Positions 1 through 8,204 of a DNA stretch of 64,000 nt are shown one piece after another. The stretch covers positions 76,135 through 140,134 of the forward strand of contig DATKMY010000096.1 in the NCBI GenBank assembly GCA_035541655.1. Reading direction: 5' to 3'. The notes under the pieces were generated by a model. The model saw only the letters and a list, made by a program, of their open reading frames with translations, was not told the DNA's origin and ran no database searches. The DNA comes from CAIWHR01 sp035541655 (GTDB lineage: Bacteria; Pseudomonadota; Gammaproteobacteria; Burkholderiales; Casimicrobiaceae). A program made the position numbers and the translations under genes. Numbering within the stretch: the first letter of the stretch is position 1; every line of letters begins with the position of its first letter.

Positions 1-27
1 TTCATGGAGCCTCCGTGGAGAAGCGAG

Positions 28-1110
28 TCAGTCGGAGCCGCGGGGCGATGCGGTTGCGTCGAGCAGTCTCAATGTTCCGACAGCTCCGGCACCGGCGCTC
101 CGGTAGCCGGGAAATCGGCTCGACACCCGCGCGAACTTCGGACCGCGCAAGAACGTCAGGAGTCGCGCAACGCCTTGCGATTCGAGATCCTTCGCGCGGA
201 ACGCGAGGAAGTAGCGCTCGCGCACGACCGGCACGAACGCGAGATTATATTCGCTGGCTGCCGCGCGCAGCCCAAAGCCGGCGTCGGCGCCGCTCGAGGC
301 GACCGTCGCGGCGACCGCGAGATGCGTGAACTCCTCGGTGCCGAAGCCGTTCAGCGCCGCGGGGTCGACGCCCTCGTCGGCGACGATCTGGTCGATCAGC
401 AGCCGCGTCCCCGATCCGCGCTGGCGATTGACGAAGCGTAGGCCACGCGCGGCTATGTCCGAAAGACCATTGACGCGTTCGGGATTGCCGCGCGGCAGCA
501 TCAGACCTTGCTCGCGATCGACGAAGCGCACGAGCCGGTCGCTGCGCGCGTCGAGCCCGCGGCGGAACGCCGATCGATCCCATCGGCGGCCTCCGAGCGG
601 CATGTGGAAACCCACGGCGTCCGCGCGCCCGGCGGCGAACGCATCGAGCGCATCGAGACTCCCCGTGAACGAGACATCGAGATCGAGCGCAGCCTCGGAG
701 GGCATGGCGCGCATCAGCGCGGCGAGCACGAGGTCGTGGCTTGCAGTGATCCGCAGACGGAGCTTCTCCGAGGTTCCCCGACGCACCTCCGTATCGACGT
801 TCGTGGCCAGCGACGGAAGGATACGCGCGAGGCGCCGTGCGGCTCTGGTGCGCGCGTCGAGAAGTCGCATGCCCGCGGGTGTCAACGCAGCGCCGCGTCC
901 GCGCTCGAGTCGCACCAGCGGCCCGCCCAACTTGCGCTGATAGTCGCGCAGCAGTCCCCAGCCAGCCCGATACGAGATTCCGCATTCGCCGATCGCAGCG
1001 GCGAGCGACGCGCGCGCGGCGATCGCGTCGAGCAGCGGCAGGAGCCTCGGGTCGAGCGGCTCGCTCGTATCGCTTTCGAGCGCCCAGGCCAGGACAGGTA
1101 TCAGTTTCAT
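28..1110 (-). CDS. ModE-type HTH regulator fused to a periplasmic-binding-like domain
   Basis: 360 aa, probably a one-component regulator of the divergent tup genes. Residues ~20-85 resemble the ModE/LysR winged helix (SYRAGWGLLRDYQRKLG followed by RGAALTPAG). Residues ~110-330 resemble the PBP-like domain PF12727, with the motif NRQRGSGTRLLIDQ near residue 230 and no signal peptide. The family is known to sense molybdate or tungstate in the cytoplasm; the ligand here is inferred from the adjacent tupBCA. It starts at the ATG ending at 1110, back to back with the permease across about 145 bp of spacer. On the minus strand GGAGG lies just before an ATG at position 5, so a further gene may follow off the window edge. 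A plain LysR-type regulator is less likely because the HTH is ModE-like. Confidence 0.8.
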   Translation of the reverse strand: MKLIPVLAWALESDTSEPLDPRLLPLLDAIAARASLAAAIGECGISYRAGWGLLRDYQRKLGGPLVRLERGRGAALTPAGMRLLDARTRAARRLARILPSLATNVDTEVRRGTSEKLRLRITASHDLVLAALMRAMPSEAALDLDVSFTGSLDALDAFAAGRADAVGFHMPLGGRRWDRSAFRRGLDARSDRLVRFVDREQGLMLPRGNPERVNGLSDIAARGLRFVNRQRGSGTRLLIDQIVADEGVDPAALNGFGTEEFTHLAVAATVASSGADAGFGLRAAASEYNLAFVPVVRERYFLAFRAKDLESQGVARLLTFLRGPKFARVSSRFPGYRSAGAGAVGTLRLLDATASPRGSD

Positions 1111-1124
1111 TTACGCAAACACGT

Positions 1125-1216
1125 GCATATTTCGACGCTCGATACGATTTTTAGCTATGATGTATGAATGATGAAGCATATCGGCGCCGCGTGCAAAAAT
1201 GTAGGGATGTGCATAT
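1125..1216. promoter_or_regulatory. tup divergent regulatory region with three GCATAT repeats
   Basis: The spacer between the regulator and tupB carries GCATAT at 1125-1130, 1176-1181 and 1211-1216, each after a short purine/T stretch. It is clearly more AT-rich than its surroundings (for example 1141-1170). Repeated half-sites between a regulator and its divergent target are typical operators. Binding of the adjacent ModE-like regulator is inference; the repeats are seen directly. Confidence 0.4.
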
Positions 1217-1256
1217 AGCCGACTGGTCGCCGGGCCCGCGCACGCATCCACATCCA

Positions 1257-1961
1257 GTGAACGACATCGTCGACGCCGCTGCTCGCGCGGTCGGGCTCGT
1301 CACCGCGCTCGATCCGACGCTTGTGCAGATCGTCGGGCTGAGCCTTCGCGTGAGCATCGCTGCAGTGATCCTCGGTTGCTCGATCGGGCTTCCATTCGGC
1401 TCCGCAATCGCCGTCAACGAGTTTCGCGGCAAGCACGCGCTGGTCGTCGTACTCAACGGGTTGATGGGTCTGCCGTCGGTCGTCGTCGGTCTCGTCGTTT
1501 ATTTGCTGCTTTCGCGTGCCGGGCCGCTGGGCTCGTGGGGAATCCTGTTCACGCCGACCGCGATGGTGATCGCACAGACCATCCTGATCGCGCCGACGCT
1601 CGCCGCGCTTTCGCAGCAACTCGTCGCCGACGCGTGGGGCGAATACCGCGAGCAGCTGCGCTCGCTCGGCGAGACGAAGCTCGGTGCTGCGGCGACGCTG
1701 CTGTGGGACCTGCGCTTCTCGCTCGTCACGATCGTGCTCGCGGGATTCGGGCGCGCGGCCTCCGAGGTGGGCGCCGTCATGATCGTCGGCGGCAACATCG
1801 ACGGCGTCACGCGCGTGATGACCACGGCGATCGCGCTGGAAACGAGCAAGGGCGATCTGCCGCTCGCGCTCGCGCTGGGATTCATCCTGCTTTCCGTTGT
1901 GCTTGCGCTCAACGCGGGCGCGTTCGTCGCCAAGGAATCGGCGCGGCGGCGCTACGGCTGA
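1257..1961 (+). CDS. tupB: Tungstate ABC transporter permease TupB
   Basis: Inner-membrane permease, 234 aa from the GTG at 1257. An in-frame ATG at 1164 would add a polar, non-membrane N-terminus, so I prefer the GTG. Several hydrophobic segments are seen (VQIVGLSLRVSIAAVILG, ALVVVLNGLMGLPSVVVGLVV). The cytoplasmic EAA-type loop is recognisable around GRAASEVGAVMIVGGN, which is typical of the TupB/ModB class. It is followed 14 bp later by the ATPase gene and then tupA, the canonical TupBCA set apart from gene order. Tungstate rather than molybdate is inferred from the TupA-type receptor. Confidence 0.88.
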   Translation: MNDIVDAAARAVGLVTALDPTLVQIVGLSLRVSIAAVILGCSIGLPFGSAIAVNEFRGKHALVVVLNGLMGLPSVVVGLVVYLLLSRAGPLGSWGILFTPTAMVIAQTILIAPTLAALSQQLVADAWGEYREQLRSLGETKLGAAATLLWDLRFSLVTIVLAGFGRAASEVGAVMIVGGNIDGVTRVMTTAIALETSKGDLPLALALGFILLSVVLALNAGAFVAKESARRRYG

Positions 1962-1975
1962 CGATAGATCTGGAA

Positions 1976-2701
1976 ATGCGCGCTCCCTCGTCGCTGCTCC
2001 CGCTTGTTCTCGACGGCGTCGTGTTCGAGGCAGGATCGCGGCGAATCGTCGACGGCATCTCGCTCATGCTCGAGCGCGGTCCGCGGACGATCGTTCTCGG
2101 TCCCAACGGCGCGGGCAAGAGCGTTCTGCTGAGGCTCTGTCACGGGCTCCTGCGACCCACCGCCGGGCGCATCGAGTGGAACGCGCCCGAGCTGCCGGGC
2201 GCACCGCGCCGCCAGGCGATGGTGTTCCAGCGGCCGGTGCTGCTGCGGCGCTCGGCGCGGCGGAACGTGACTTATGCGCTGAACCTCGCGGGTGTCCGCG
2301 GCGAGGAATGCGAGGAGTGCGCGACCGAAGCGTTGCGCAAGGTCGGCCTCGACGCGCTCGGCGAGCGCTACGCGCGCACCCTCTCGGGCGGCGAGCAGCA
2401 GCGGCTCGCCCTCGCCCGGGTCTGGGCGCTGCGCCCCGAGATTCTCTTTCTCGACGAGCCGACGGCGAGTCTCGATCCCGGCGCCGCCCACGAGGTCGAG
2501 AACGTGATCGCGGCGATGCACGCCGCGGGAACGAAGATCGTGATGGTCACCCACAACCTCGGCCAGGCGCATCGGCTGGGCGACGAGGTCCTCTTCCTGC
2601 ATCAGGGCCGTCTCGTCGAGCGCACGCCGGCCGGGCAGTTCTTCAAGCGCCCCGCCTCTAACGAGGCCGCCAAGTTTCTCGAAGGAGAGTTGCCATGGTA
2701 A
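1976..2701 (+). CDS. tupC: Tungstate ABC transporter ATP-binding protein TupC
   Basis: Cytoplasmic ATPase of 241 aa energising tungstate import. It contains Walker A GPNGAGKS (~residue 43), the ABC signature LSGGEQQRLALAR and Walker B ILFLDEPTASLD, then the switch His in VTHN. The ATG at 1976 is chosen because upstream in-frame sequence is the out-of-frame shadow of tupB. It lacks the C-terminal TOBE domain of ModC, consistent with TupC. Its 3' end overlaps the tupA start by 7 bp, so translation is probably coupled. Confidence 0.9.
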   Translation: MRAPSSLLPLVLDGVVFEAGSRRIVDGISLMLERGPRTIVLGPNGAGKSVLLRLCHGLLRPTAGRIEWNAPELPGAPRRQAMVFQRPVLLRRSARRNVTYALNLAGVRGEECEECATEALRKVGLDALGERYARTLSGGEQQRLALARVWALRPEILFLDEPTASLDPGAAHEVENVIAAMHAAGTKIVMVTHNLGQAHRLGDEVLFLHQGRLVERTPAGQFFKRPASNEAAKFLEGELPW

Positions 2702-3522
2702 GTGCGCGCCGGATGTTCATCGCGCTACTCCTCTCGCTCGTCGCGCTCGGCGCGAGTGCGCAGGAGCGCTTTATCACCGTCGCGTCGACGACGTCCACCG
2801 AGCAGTCGGGCCTCTTCGGCTACCTGCTGCCGATCTTCGAGAAGAAGACGGGAATCGAGGTGCGCGTCGTCGCGCTGGGCACCGGCCAGGCGCTGGACCT
2901 CGCGCGTCGCGGCGACGCCGACGTCGTGTTCGTCCATGCGAAAGCCGCCGAGGAGAAGTTTCTCGCCGAAGGGGAAGGCGTCAAGCGTTACCCCGTCATG
3001 TACAACGACTTCGTGCTGATCGGGCCGAAGAGCGACCCGGCGAAGGTCGCCGGCGGCGACAACGTCACCTGGGCGCTGACCAAGATCCAGGCTGCGCAAG
3101 CGCCGTTCGTCTCGCGCGGCGACCGCAGCGGCACGCACATGGCCGAGCTCGATCTGTGGAAGGCGTCGGGGATCGATCTCGACAAGGCGAAGGGCGCGTG
3201 GTACCGCGACGTCGGCCAGGGGATGGGCCCGGCGCTCAACACCGCGTCGTCGATGAACGCCTACATCCTTTCCGATCGCGGGACGTGGCTCGCGTTCAAG
3301 AACCGCGGCGATCTGGAGATCGCAGTCCAGGGCGACAAGCGCCTCTTCAACCAGTACGGCGTGATGCTCGTCAATCCCGACAAGCATCCGAGCGTCAAGA
3401 AGGACCTCGGTCAGACGTTCATCGACTGGCTCGTCTCGCCGGAGGGACAGCAGGCGATCGCCGGATACAAGATCGGCGGCGAGCAGCTCTTCTACCCCAA
3501 CGCCGACCAGGCCGGCGCGTGA
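2695..3522 (+). CDS. tupA: Periplasmic tungstate-binding protein TupA
   Basis: 275 aa with a cleavable signal peptide (hydrophobic MFIALLLSLVALGASA). The mature N-terminus reads TVASTTSTEQSGLFGYLLP, the TTTS-type oxyanion-binding motif of TupA proteins. Later, RGDRSGTHMAELDLW and MNAYILSDRGTW match TupA hallmarks. It should capture tungstate (possibly molybdate) in the periplasm for TupBC. A good ribosome site, GGAGAG, precedes the ATG inside the tupC end. Oxyanion preference cannot be settled from sequence, but TupA is closer than ModA or WtpA. Confidence 0.92.
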   Translation: MVSARRMFIALLLSLVALGASAQERFITVASTTSTEQSGLFGYLLPIFEKKTGIEVRVVALGTGQALDLARRGDADVVFVHAKAAEEKFLAEGEGVKRYPVMYNDFVLIGPKSDPAKVAGGDNVTWALTKIQAAQAPFVSRGDRSGTHMAELDLWKASGIDLDKAKGAWYRDVGQGMGPALNTASSMNAYILSDRGTWLAFKNRGDLEIAVQGDKRLFNQYGVMLVNPDKHPSVKKDLGQTFIDWLVSPEGQQAIAGYKIGGEQLFYPNADQAGA

Positions 3523-3540
3523 GGTTGCGAGGCGAAGGGC

Positions 3541-4344
3541 ATGAATGCCCGAGCCGTTGCCTTTGGTCTCGTCGTCGCGGCGAGCCCGGTCGCCGACGCG
3601 GAGGAGCCGGCCTTGCACCTCTACGCTGCCGGTAGCCTGCGCGGCGCGATGACCGAGGTCGCCCAAGCGTTCACCGCTGCGGGCGGACCGTCCGTCGCGG
3701 CGACCTTCGGCGCCTCGGGCCTGCTGCGCGAGCGGATCGAGAAAGGCGCGAGCGCCGACGTGTTCGCGTCGGCCGATCTCGGCAATCCGCAGGCGCTCGC
3801 GCGGGCCGGCCTCGCGCGTCCGCCGATCGTCTTCACACGGAACCGTCTCTGCGCGATCGTTGCTCCCGGCGTCGAAGCGACGGCCGAGACGCTGCTCGAC
3901 CGGATGCTCGATCCGAGCGTGAAGCTCGGCACGTCGACGCCGAAAGCCGACCCCGGCGGCGACTATGCGTGGAAGCTCTTCGAGAAAGCCGGCAGCATCA
4001 GGCCGGGCGCGTACACGGCGCTCGACGCGAAGGCGTTGAAGCTGACCGGCGGACCCGATTCGCCGCCGCCTCCGGCCGATCGATCGGTTTACGCCGCGCT
4101 GATCGGCGAGCGCAAGGCCGACATCTTCCTGACGTACTGTACCAACGCGATCGTCGCGATCCGCGAGGTCGGCGGCGCACGGATGATCGCGATCGGCGAG
4201 CCGCTCGCGGTCGGCGCCGACTACGGACTGACGACGATGAAGGACGCAGCGCCGGCGGCGACGCGCTTCGTCGAGTTCGTGCTGTCCGACCAAGGGCAGG
4301 CGATCCTCGCGCGCCACGGCTTCGCGCCGGTAGCGGAGCGATGA
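3541..4344 (+). CDS. ModA-family molybdate/oxyanion substrate-binding protein
   Basis: 267 aa with a short signal sequence ending near VADA. ModA features: LHLYAAGSLRGAMTEVAQAF at the mature N-terminus (AAGSL oxyanion loop), TFGASGLLRERIEKGASADVFASAD, and a C-terminal DQGQAILARHGFAP. It has no permease or ATPase of its own and lies 18 bp after tupA. It may therefore deliver a second ligand to TupBC, or act as a separate sensor. The central region (LDAKALKLTGGPDSPPPPADRSVYAALI) differs from the window's other ModA at 37 kb. Start is the ATG at 3541. Confidence 0.8.
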   Translation: MNARAVAFGLVVAASPVADAEEPALHLYAAGSLRGAMTEVAQAFTAAGGPSVAATFGASGLLRERIEKGASADVFASADLGNPQALARAGLARPPIVFTRNRLCAIVAPGVEATAETLLDRMLDPSVKLGTSTPKADPGGDYAWKLFEKAGSIRPGAYTALDAKALKLTGGPDSPPPPADRSVYAALIGERKADIFLTYCTNAIVAIREVGGARMIAIGEPLAVGADYGLTTMKDAAPAATRFVEFVLSDQGQAILARHGFAPVAER

Positions 4345-4418
4345 GGCGGTACGATGGACGCCGCGCGTGGCGCGCCGGGCCGATGTGGCCAGCGCAGTCG
4401 CGGAGGGCTGGAGCAATC

Positions 4419-4955
4419 ATGAGGCGCGTCTCGTTCGGCGTCGTTCTCGCCGTCGTCACGCTCGCGGCGCACACGAGCGTCGCGCAGAACGGGCCCGGGC
4501 TGCCGACCACGCTGATCGTCGACGGGAACGTCGAGAACCGGCTGAGCTTCACGCTCGCCGATCTGCGCCGGCTCCCGGTGCGGCAGGTCGAGGACGTGCG
4601 CCAGGTCAGGGTAACCGGCGCGCTCGCAGCGGCGGACGGAACGACGCGGCGCTACTCGGGCGTATTGCTGCGCGACTTGATCGCGGCGGCGAAGCCCGTC
4701 GAGCGCGAGCGCCACGACCTCCGCCGGAGCATCGTCGTCGCGACGGCGACCGACGGCTACCAGGCGGTGTTCTCGTGGGCCGAGCTCTTTCTCTCGCCGA
4801 TCGGCGACGGGGCGATCGTCGTCTTCGAGCGCGACGGCGCGCCTCTCGACGCGAGCGAAGGCCCGTTCGCCATCGTCTCTCTGCGGGACGCGCAGCCGGG
4901 GCCGCGCCATGTGAAATGGCTGGAGCGGCTCGAGCTCCGCCGCGTCGCGAACTAG
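4419..4955 (+). CDS. Small exported sulfite-oxidase-fold (molybdopterin-binding-like) protein
   Basis: 178 aa. A signal peptide (RVSFGVVLAVVTLAAHTSVAQ) supports the ATG at 4419 over an ATG at 4341 overlapping the previous stop. The mature part looks like a stand-alone oxidoreductase molybdopterin-binding domain (PF00174-like): FTLADLRRLPVRQVED, then RYSGVLLRDLIAAA, a GYQAVFSWAELF strand and a C-terminal RHVKWLERLEL. No conserved cysteine for Mo ligation is visible; the mature protein has none. It may therefore bind no metal or act as a chaperone or sensor domain. Its position after tupBCA and a ModA supports a Mo/W link. Confidence 0.7.
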   Translation: MRRVSFGVVLAVVTLAAHTSVAQNGPGLPTTLIVDGNVENRLSFTLADLRRLPVRQVEDVRQVRVTGALAAADGTTRRYSGVLLRDLIAAAKPVERERHDLRRSIVVATATDGYQAVFSWAELFLSPIGDGAIVVFERDGAPLDASEGPFAIVSLRDAQPGPRHVKWLERLELRRVAN

Positions 4956-4995
4956 CCTCGAAGCGCGGGCGCGTGCGCATCGTCGCGGGCGGGAG

Positions 4996-5018
4996 CCGCC
5001 GACGACTATAATCGGCGG
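4996..5018 (+). promoter_or_regulatory. Promoter with inverted repeat spanning the -10 hexamer
   Basis: TATAAT at 5007-5012 lies inside an inverted repeat CCGCCGA (4996-5002) / TCGGCGG (5012-5018). The stand-alone ModE-like gene starts 75 bp downstream. A repeat centred on a -10 box is a plausible repressor operator, perhaps for autoregulation; that role is inferred. Confidence 0.45.
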
Positions 5019-5092
5019 TAGCGCCAGCTGCGCGAGCGAAAGTGGTCGGGAGGATCGATGCTCTCGAATCGATCGCTCGCGCGCCACCCGCC

Positions 5093-5452
5093 ATGTCATC
5101 GAAACGCCCGAAGCCCGAAGTCCGATTCCGCCTGCGCATCACCAAGGGCGACGCGATCGCCATCGGCCCCGGCAAGACCGAGCTGCTCGAGGCGATCGCG
5201 GAGACCGGCTCGCTGACCTCGGCGGCGAAATCCCTCGGCATGTCGTACCGGCGTGCGTGGCTTCTCGTCGACACGATGAACCAGTGCTTTCGCGATCCCG
5301 TGGTGACGACCGCTTCGGGCGGCCCGCAAGGCGGCGGCACCGTGCTGACCGACGTCGGGCGTGAAGTCGTTCGCCGCTACCGGCGTGCCGAAGCCGTCGC
5401 GCTCGCCGGCGGGAAGCGCGACACCGATGCGATTCTCGGATTGCTGCGCTGA
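5093..5452 (+). CDS. Stand-alone ModE-type winged-helix protein
   Basis: 119 aa covering only the ModE N-terminal HTH. Motifs: KTELLEAIAETGSLTSAAKSLGMSYRRAWLLVDTMN (helix-turn-helix from ~residue 29), GGPQGGGTVLTDVGREVVRRYR wing. The C-terminal molbindin (TOBE) domains of full-length ModE are absent, so it cannot bind molybdate in the standard way. ATG at 5093 gives the conserved family length; a GTG at 5042 is a longer alternative. It likely regulates molybdenum-related genes and may work with separate molbindins or the small upstream oxidoreductase-domain protein. Confidence 0.85.
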   Translation: MSSKRPKPEVRFRLRITKGDAIAIGPGKTELLEAIAETGSLTSAAKSLGMSYRRAWLLVDTMNQCFRDPVVTTASGGPQGGGTVLTDVGREVVRRYRRAEAVALAGGKRDTDAILGLLR

Positions 5453-5518
5453 GCCGCCGGCCGTTGCAGCGGCGAATTCCCATTCTCGAACTCCGTCGAT
5501 TCCCATCCGCGAGCAGCC

Positions 5519-6106
5519 ATGGCCTTCCTTGAACCCGTAACGCTCGACGGCCGCCACGTGCGGATCGAGCCGCTTGCCCACGAACACGCCGATGGCGTCC
5601 GCGCCGCCGCTGCGGACGGCGAGCTCTGGCGCCTCTGGTACACGAGCGTCCCCGCGCCCGACAGGACGACGGAGTGGATCGACATCGCTCTCGACATGCG
5701 TACGCGTCTCGGCGCGATGCCGTTCGTCGTCCGCGAGAAGCCGGTCGGCGACATCGTCGGCGCGACGCGCTACTTCAACGTCGACGCGACGAACCGCCGG
5801 CTCGAGATCGGCCACACGTGGTACGCGAAGCGCGTGCAGCGCAGCGCAGTCAACACCGAGTGCAAGCTGCTGCTCCTCACGCATGCGTTCGAGGCGCTCG
5901 GCTGCATCGCCGTCGAGTTCCGCACCCATTTTTTCAACTTCGCGTCGCGCGAGGCGATCGCGCGCCTCGGTGCGAAGCAGGACGGGATCCTGCGCAACCA
6001 CGCGATCATGCCCGACGGAACGCTGCGCGACACCGTCGTGTTCAGCATCATCGCGCCCGAGTGGCCGGCAGTGAAGCGCCACCTCCGGTTCCGCCTGGAG
6101 CGTTGA
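5519..6106 (+). CDS. GNAT family N-acetyltransferase (RimJ/RimL-like)
   Basis: 195 aa, full length for the RimJ/RimL branch. The N-terminus GRHVRIEPLAHEHADGVRAAA, central VGDIVGATRYFNVDATNRRLEIGHTWYAKRVQRSAVNTECKLLLL and EFRTHFFNFASREAIARLGAKQDGILRNH match the acetyl-CoA fold and the alpha-4 helix region. Acceptor unknown; related proteins acetylate N-termini or small amines. Its stop overlaps the next start (TGATG), indicating co-transcription with the VWA gene. Confidence 0.88.
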   Translation: MAFLEPVTLDGRHVRIEPLAHEHADGVRAAAADGELWRLWYTSVPAPDRTTEWIDIALDMRTRLGAMPFVVREKPVGDIVGATRYFNVDATNRRLEIGHTWYAKRVQRSAVNTECKLLLLTHAFEALGCIAVEFRTHFFNFASREAIARLGAKQDGILRNHAIMPDGTLRDTVVFSIIAPEWPAVKRHLRFRLER

Positions 6107-7281
6107 TGCTGATCGGCTTCTTCCTGCACCTCAAGGGCGCGCGGCTGCCGGTGTCGACGCGCGAGTTCCTCACGCTGCTCGACGCGCTGCGGCATCGCGT
6201 CGTGTCGCTGTCGCTCGACGACTTCTACCACCTCGCGCGCGCCGCGCTCGTCAAGGACGAGGCGCTCTACGATCGCTACGACCTCGCGTTCGCGACGTAT
6301 TTCAGGAACGTCGAGGCGATCTTCGACGTCCGCGCGGAGATTCCCGAGGAGTGGCTGCGCAAGGAATTCGAGCGCCTGCTCTCGGCGGAGGACAAGGCGA
6401 AGATCGCGGCGATGGGCGGCTGGGACAAGCTGATGGAGACGCTGAAGAAGCGACTCGAAGAGCAGAAGGGGCGGCATGCCGGCGGCAGCAAATGGATCGG
6501 CACCGGCGGCACGAGCCCGTTCGGCGCGTACGGCTACAACCCCGAAGGGATTCGCACCGGGCAGGCGACGAGCGGCAATCGCAGCGCGGTCAAGGTGTGG
6601 GACGAGCGGAACTTCCGCAATCTCGACGGCGACGTCGAGCTCAACACCCGCAACATCAAGATCGCGCTGCGCAAGCTCCGCCGCTTCGCGCGCGAAGGAA
6701 TCCCCGAGGAGCTCGACATGGACGGCACGATCGCCGGCACTGCGAGGAACGCCGGCTATCTCGACCTCCACCTCGTTCCCGAGCGCCGCAACCGTGTCAA
6801 GGTGCTGCTCTTTCTCGACGTCGGCGGCTCGATGGATCCGCACGTCAGGCTCTGCGAGGAGCTCTTCTCCGCGACGCGCACCGAGTTCCGCCATGTCGAG
6901 CACTTCTACTTCCACAACTGCATCTACGACTACGTGTGGCGCGACAACGCGCGACGGCGCTTCGATCGCGTCGACACGTGGGATATCCTGCACAAGTACG
7001 GGCCCGACTGGAAGGTGATCCTCGTCGGCGACGCTGCGATGAGCCCGTATGAGCTCGTGCAGGCGGGCGGCTCCGTCGAGTACGCGAACGAGGAGCCCGG
7101 AGCGCTGTGGCTCAAGCGGGTCGCCGAGCACTATCGGCGCGTCATTTGGTGGAACCCCGAGCCGCCGCGCGCGTGGGAATACACGCGCTCGACGCAGATC
7201 GTCCTGCAGACGATCGGCCCGCGGATGTATCCGCTGACGCTCGACGGAATCGCCCGCGGCATCGACGCGCTGCGGCACTGA
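6106..7281 (+). CDS. CoxE-like VWA domain protein (COG3825 type)
   Basis: 391 aa. The N-terminus IGFFLHLKGARLPVSTREFLTLLDAL is characteristic of the COG3825 family. The C-terminal von Willebrand A domain has the metal-site motif FLDVGGSMDPHV, with Gly in place of the first Ser of DxSxS. Such proteins normally pair with a MoxR AAA ATPase to remodel client enzymes. No MoxR gene is adjacent here; the nearest is near 57.5 kb. A Gly-rich segment (GGTSPFGAYGYNPEG) separates the two halves. The TGATG overlap with the acetyltransferase sets the start. Confidence 0.85.
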   Translation: MLIGFFLHLKGARLPVSTREFLTLLDALRHRVVSLSLDDFYHLARAALVKDEALYDRYDLAFATYFRNVEAIFDVRAEIPEEWLRKEFERLLSAEDKAKIAAMGGWDKLMETLKKRLEEQKGRHAGGSKWIGTGGTSPFGAYGYNPEGIRTGQATSGNRSAVKVWDERNFRNLDGDVELNTRNIKIALRKLRRFAREGIPEELDMDGTIAGTARNAGYLDLHLVPERRNRVKVLLFLDVGGSMDPHVRLCEELFSATRTEFRHVEHFYFHNCIYDYVWRDNARRRFDRVDTWDILHKYGPDWKVILVGDAAMSPYELVQAGGSVEYANEEPGALWLKRVAEHYRRVIWWNPEPPRAWEYTRSTQIVLQTIGPRMYPLTLDGIARGIDALRH

Positions 7282-7299
7282 GCGGGATCCGGCGGCGCC

Positions 7300-8172
7300 A
7301 TGGACGCGGCGTGGCAGTCCGCCGCACTCGCGCGGATCGGCGCCCGGCCGAACGCCGTGCGGTGGGTCAGGCTGAGCGGGGGCACGTTCGGCGGGGCGTG
7401 GCGTCTCGAGTCCGGCGGCGGCCGCTATTTCGTGAAGACGCAGGACGCGTCGCGCCTCGCAATGCTCGAGGCCGAAGCGGACGGCTTGCGCGAGCTATCG
7501 CGCGCCGGAGCGATTCGCGTGCCGGCTTCCCGCGCCTGCGCGAGCGCCGGCGGATGCGCCTTCCTGGTGCTCGAATGGCTCGACTTCGGTGACGGCGGCC
7601 GCGATGCGGCCCTGGGGGCCGCGCTCGCGCAACTCCATCGGACTACTGCCGACCGTTACGGTTGGCGGCGCGGCAACGCGATAGGCGCGACGCCGCAGGA
7701 CAATCGCTGGAGCGACGACTGGGCAGCGTTCTTCCGCGATCGACGCATCGGACCCCAGCTCGAGCTTGCCGCGCGCAATGGGAGCGGGGAGGCGCTGCAG
7801 CGCGACGGAGAGCGGCTGCTCGCCGCAATCCCGTCACTGCTCGCGGGCCACGCACCTGCCGCGTCGCTGCTCCACGGCGACCTCTGGTGCGGAAACGCGG
7901 CGCGCCTCGCGTCGGGCGAAGCGGTGATCTACGATCCGGCCGTCTATTTCGGCGATCGCGAAGCCGATCTCGCGATGACGGAGCTCTTCGGCGGCTTTGG
8001 CTCCGACTTCCACGCCGCGTATCGCGCGGTGTCGCCCGTCGACTGCGGCTATGCGGTGCGGCGCACGCTGTACAACCTCTACCATGTTCTGAACCACTTC
8101 AACTTGTTCGGTGGCGGATACGACAGCCAGGCGCAGACGATGATCGCGCAGCTGCTGACGGAGGTCCGTTAA
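7300..8172 (+). CDS. Fructosamine kinase family protein
   Basis: 290 aa, the usual length for the fructosamine-3-kinase/aminoglycoside-phosphotransferase-like family. Seen: RLSGGTFGGAWRLESGGGRYFVKT (nucleotide loop and Lys), LEMLEAEADGLRELS-like helix, FLVLEWLD hinge, catalytic SLLHGDLWCGNA and metal-binding YDPAVYFGDREADLAM. It should phosphorylate ketoamines (glycated amines) to promote deglycation, acting in the cytosol. It lies 18 bp after the VWA gene and may be co-transcribed, without an obvious functional link. Confidence 0.9.
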   Translation: MDAAWQSAALARIGARPNAVRWVRLSGGTFGGAWRLESGGGRYFVKTQDASRLAMLEAEADGLRELSRAGAIRVPASRACASAGGCAFLVLEWLDFGDGGRDAALGAALAQLHRTTADRYGWRRGNAIGATPQDNRWSDDWAAFFRDRRIGPQLELAARNGSGEALQRDGERLLAAIPSLLAGHAPAASLLHGDLWCGNAARLASGEAVIYDPAVYFGDREADLAMTELFGGFGSDFHAAYRAVSPVDCGYAVRRTLYNLYHVLNHFNLFGGGYDSQAQTMIAQLLTEVR

Positions 8173-8204
8173 GCCGTCGAATTACCCCGCCGCCCGCGCG
8201 ATCG

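Noticed and set aside
2725..4416. 563-codon minus-strand frame opposite tupA and the ModA-like gene
   Set aside because: No recognisable domain; both plus-strand genes have signal peptides and conserved oxyanion loops.
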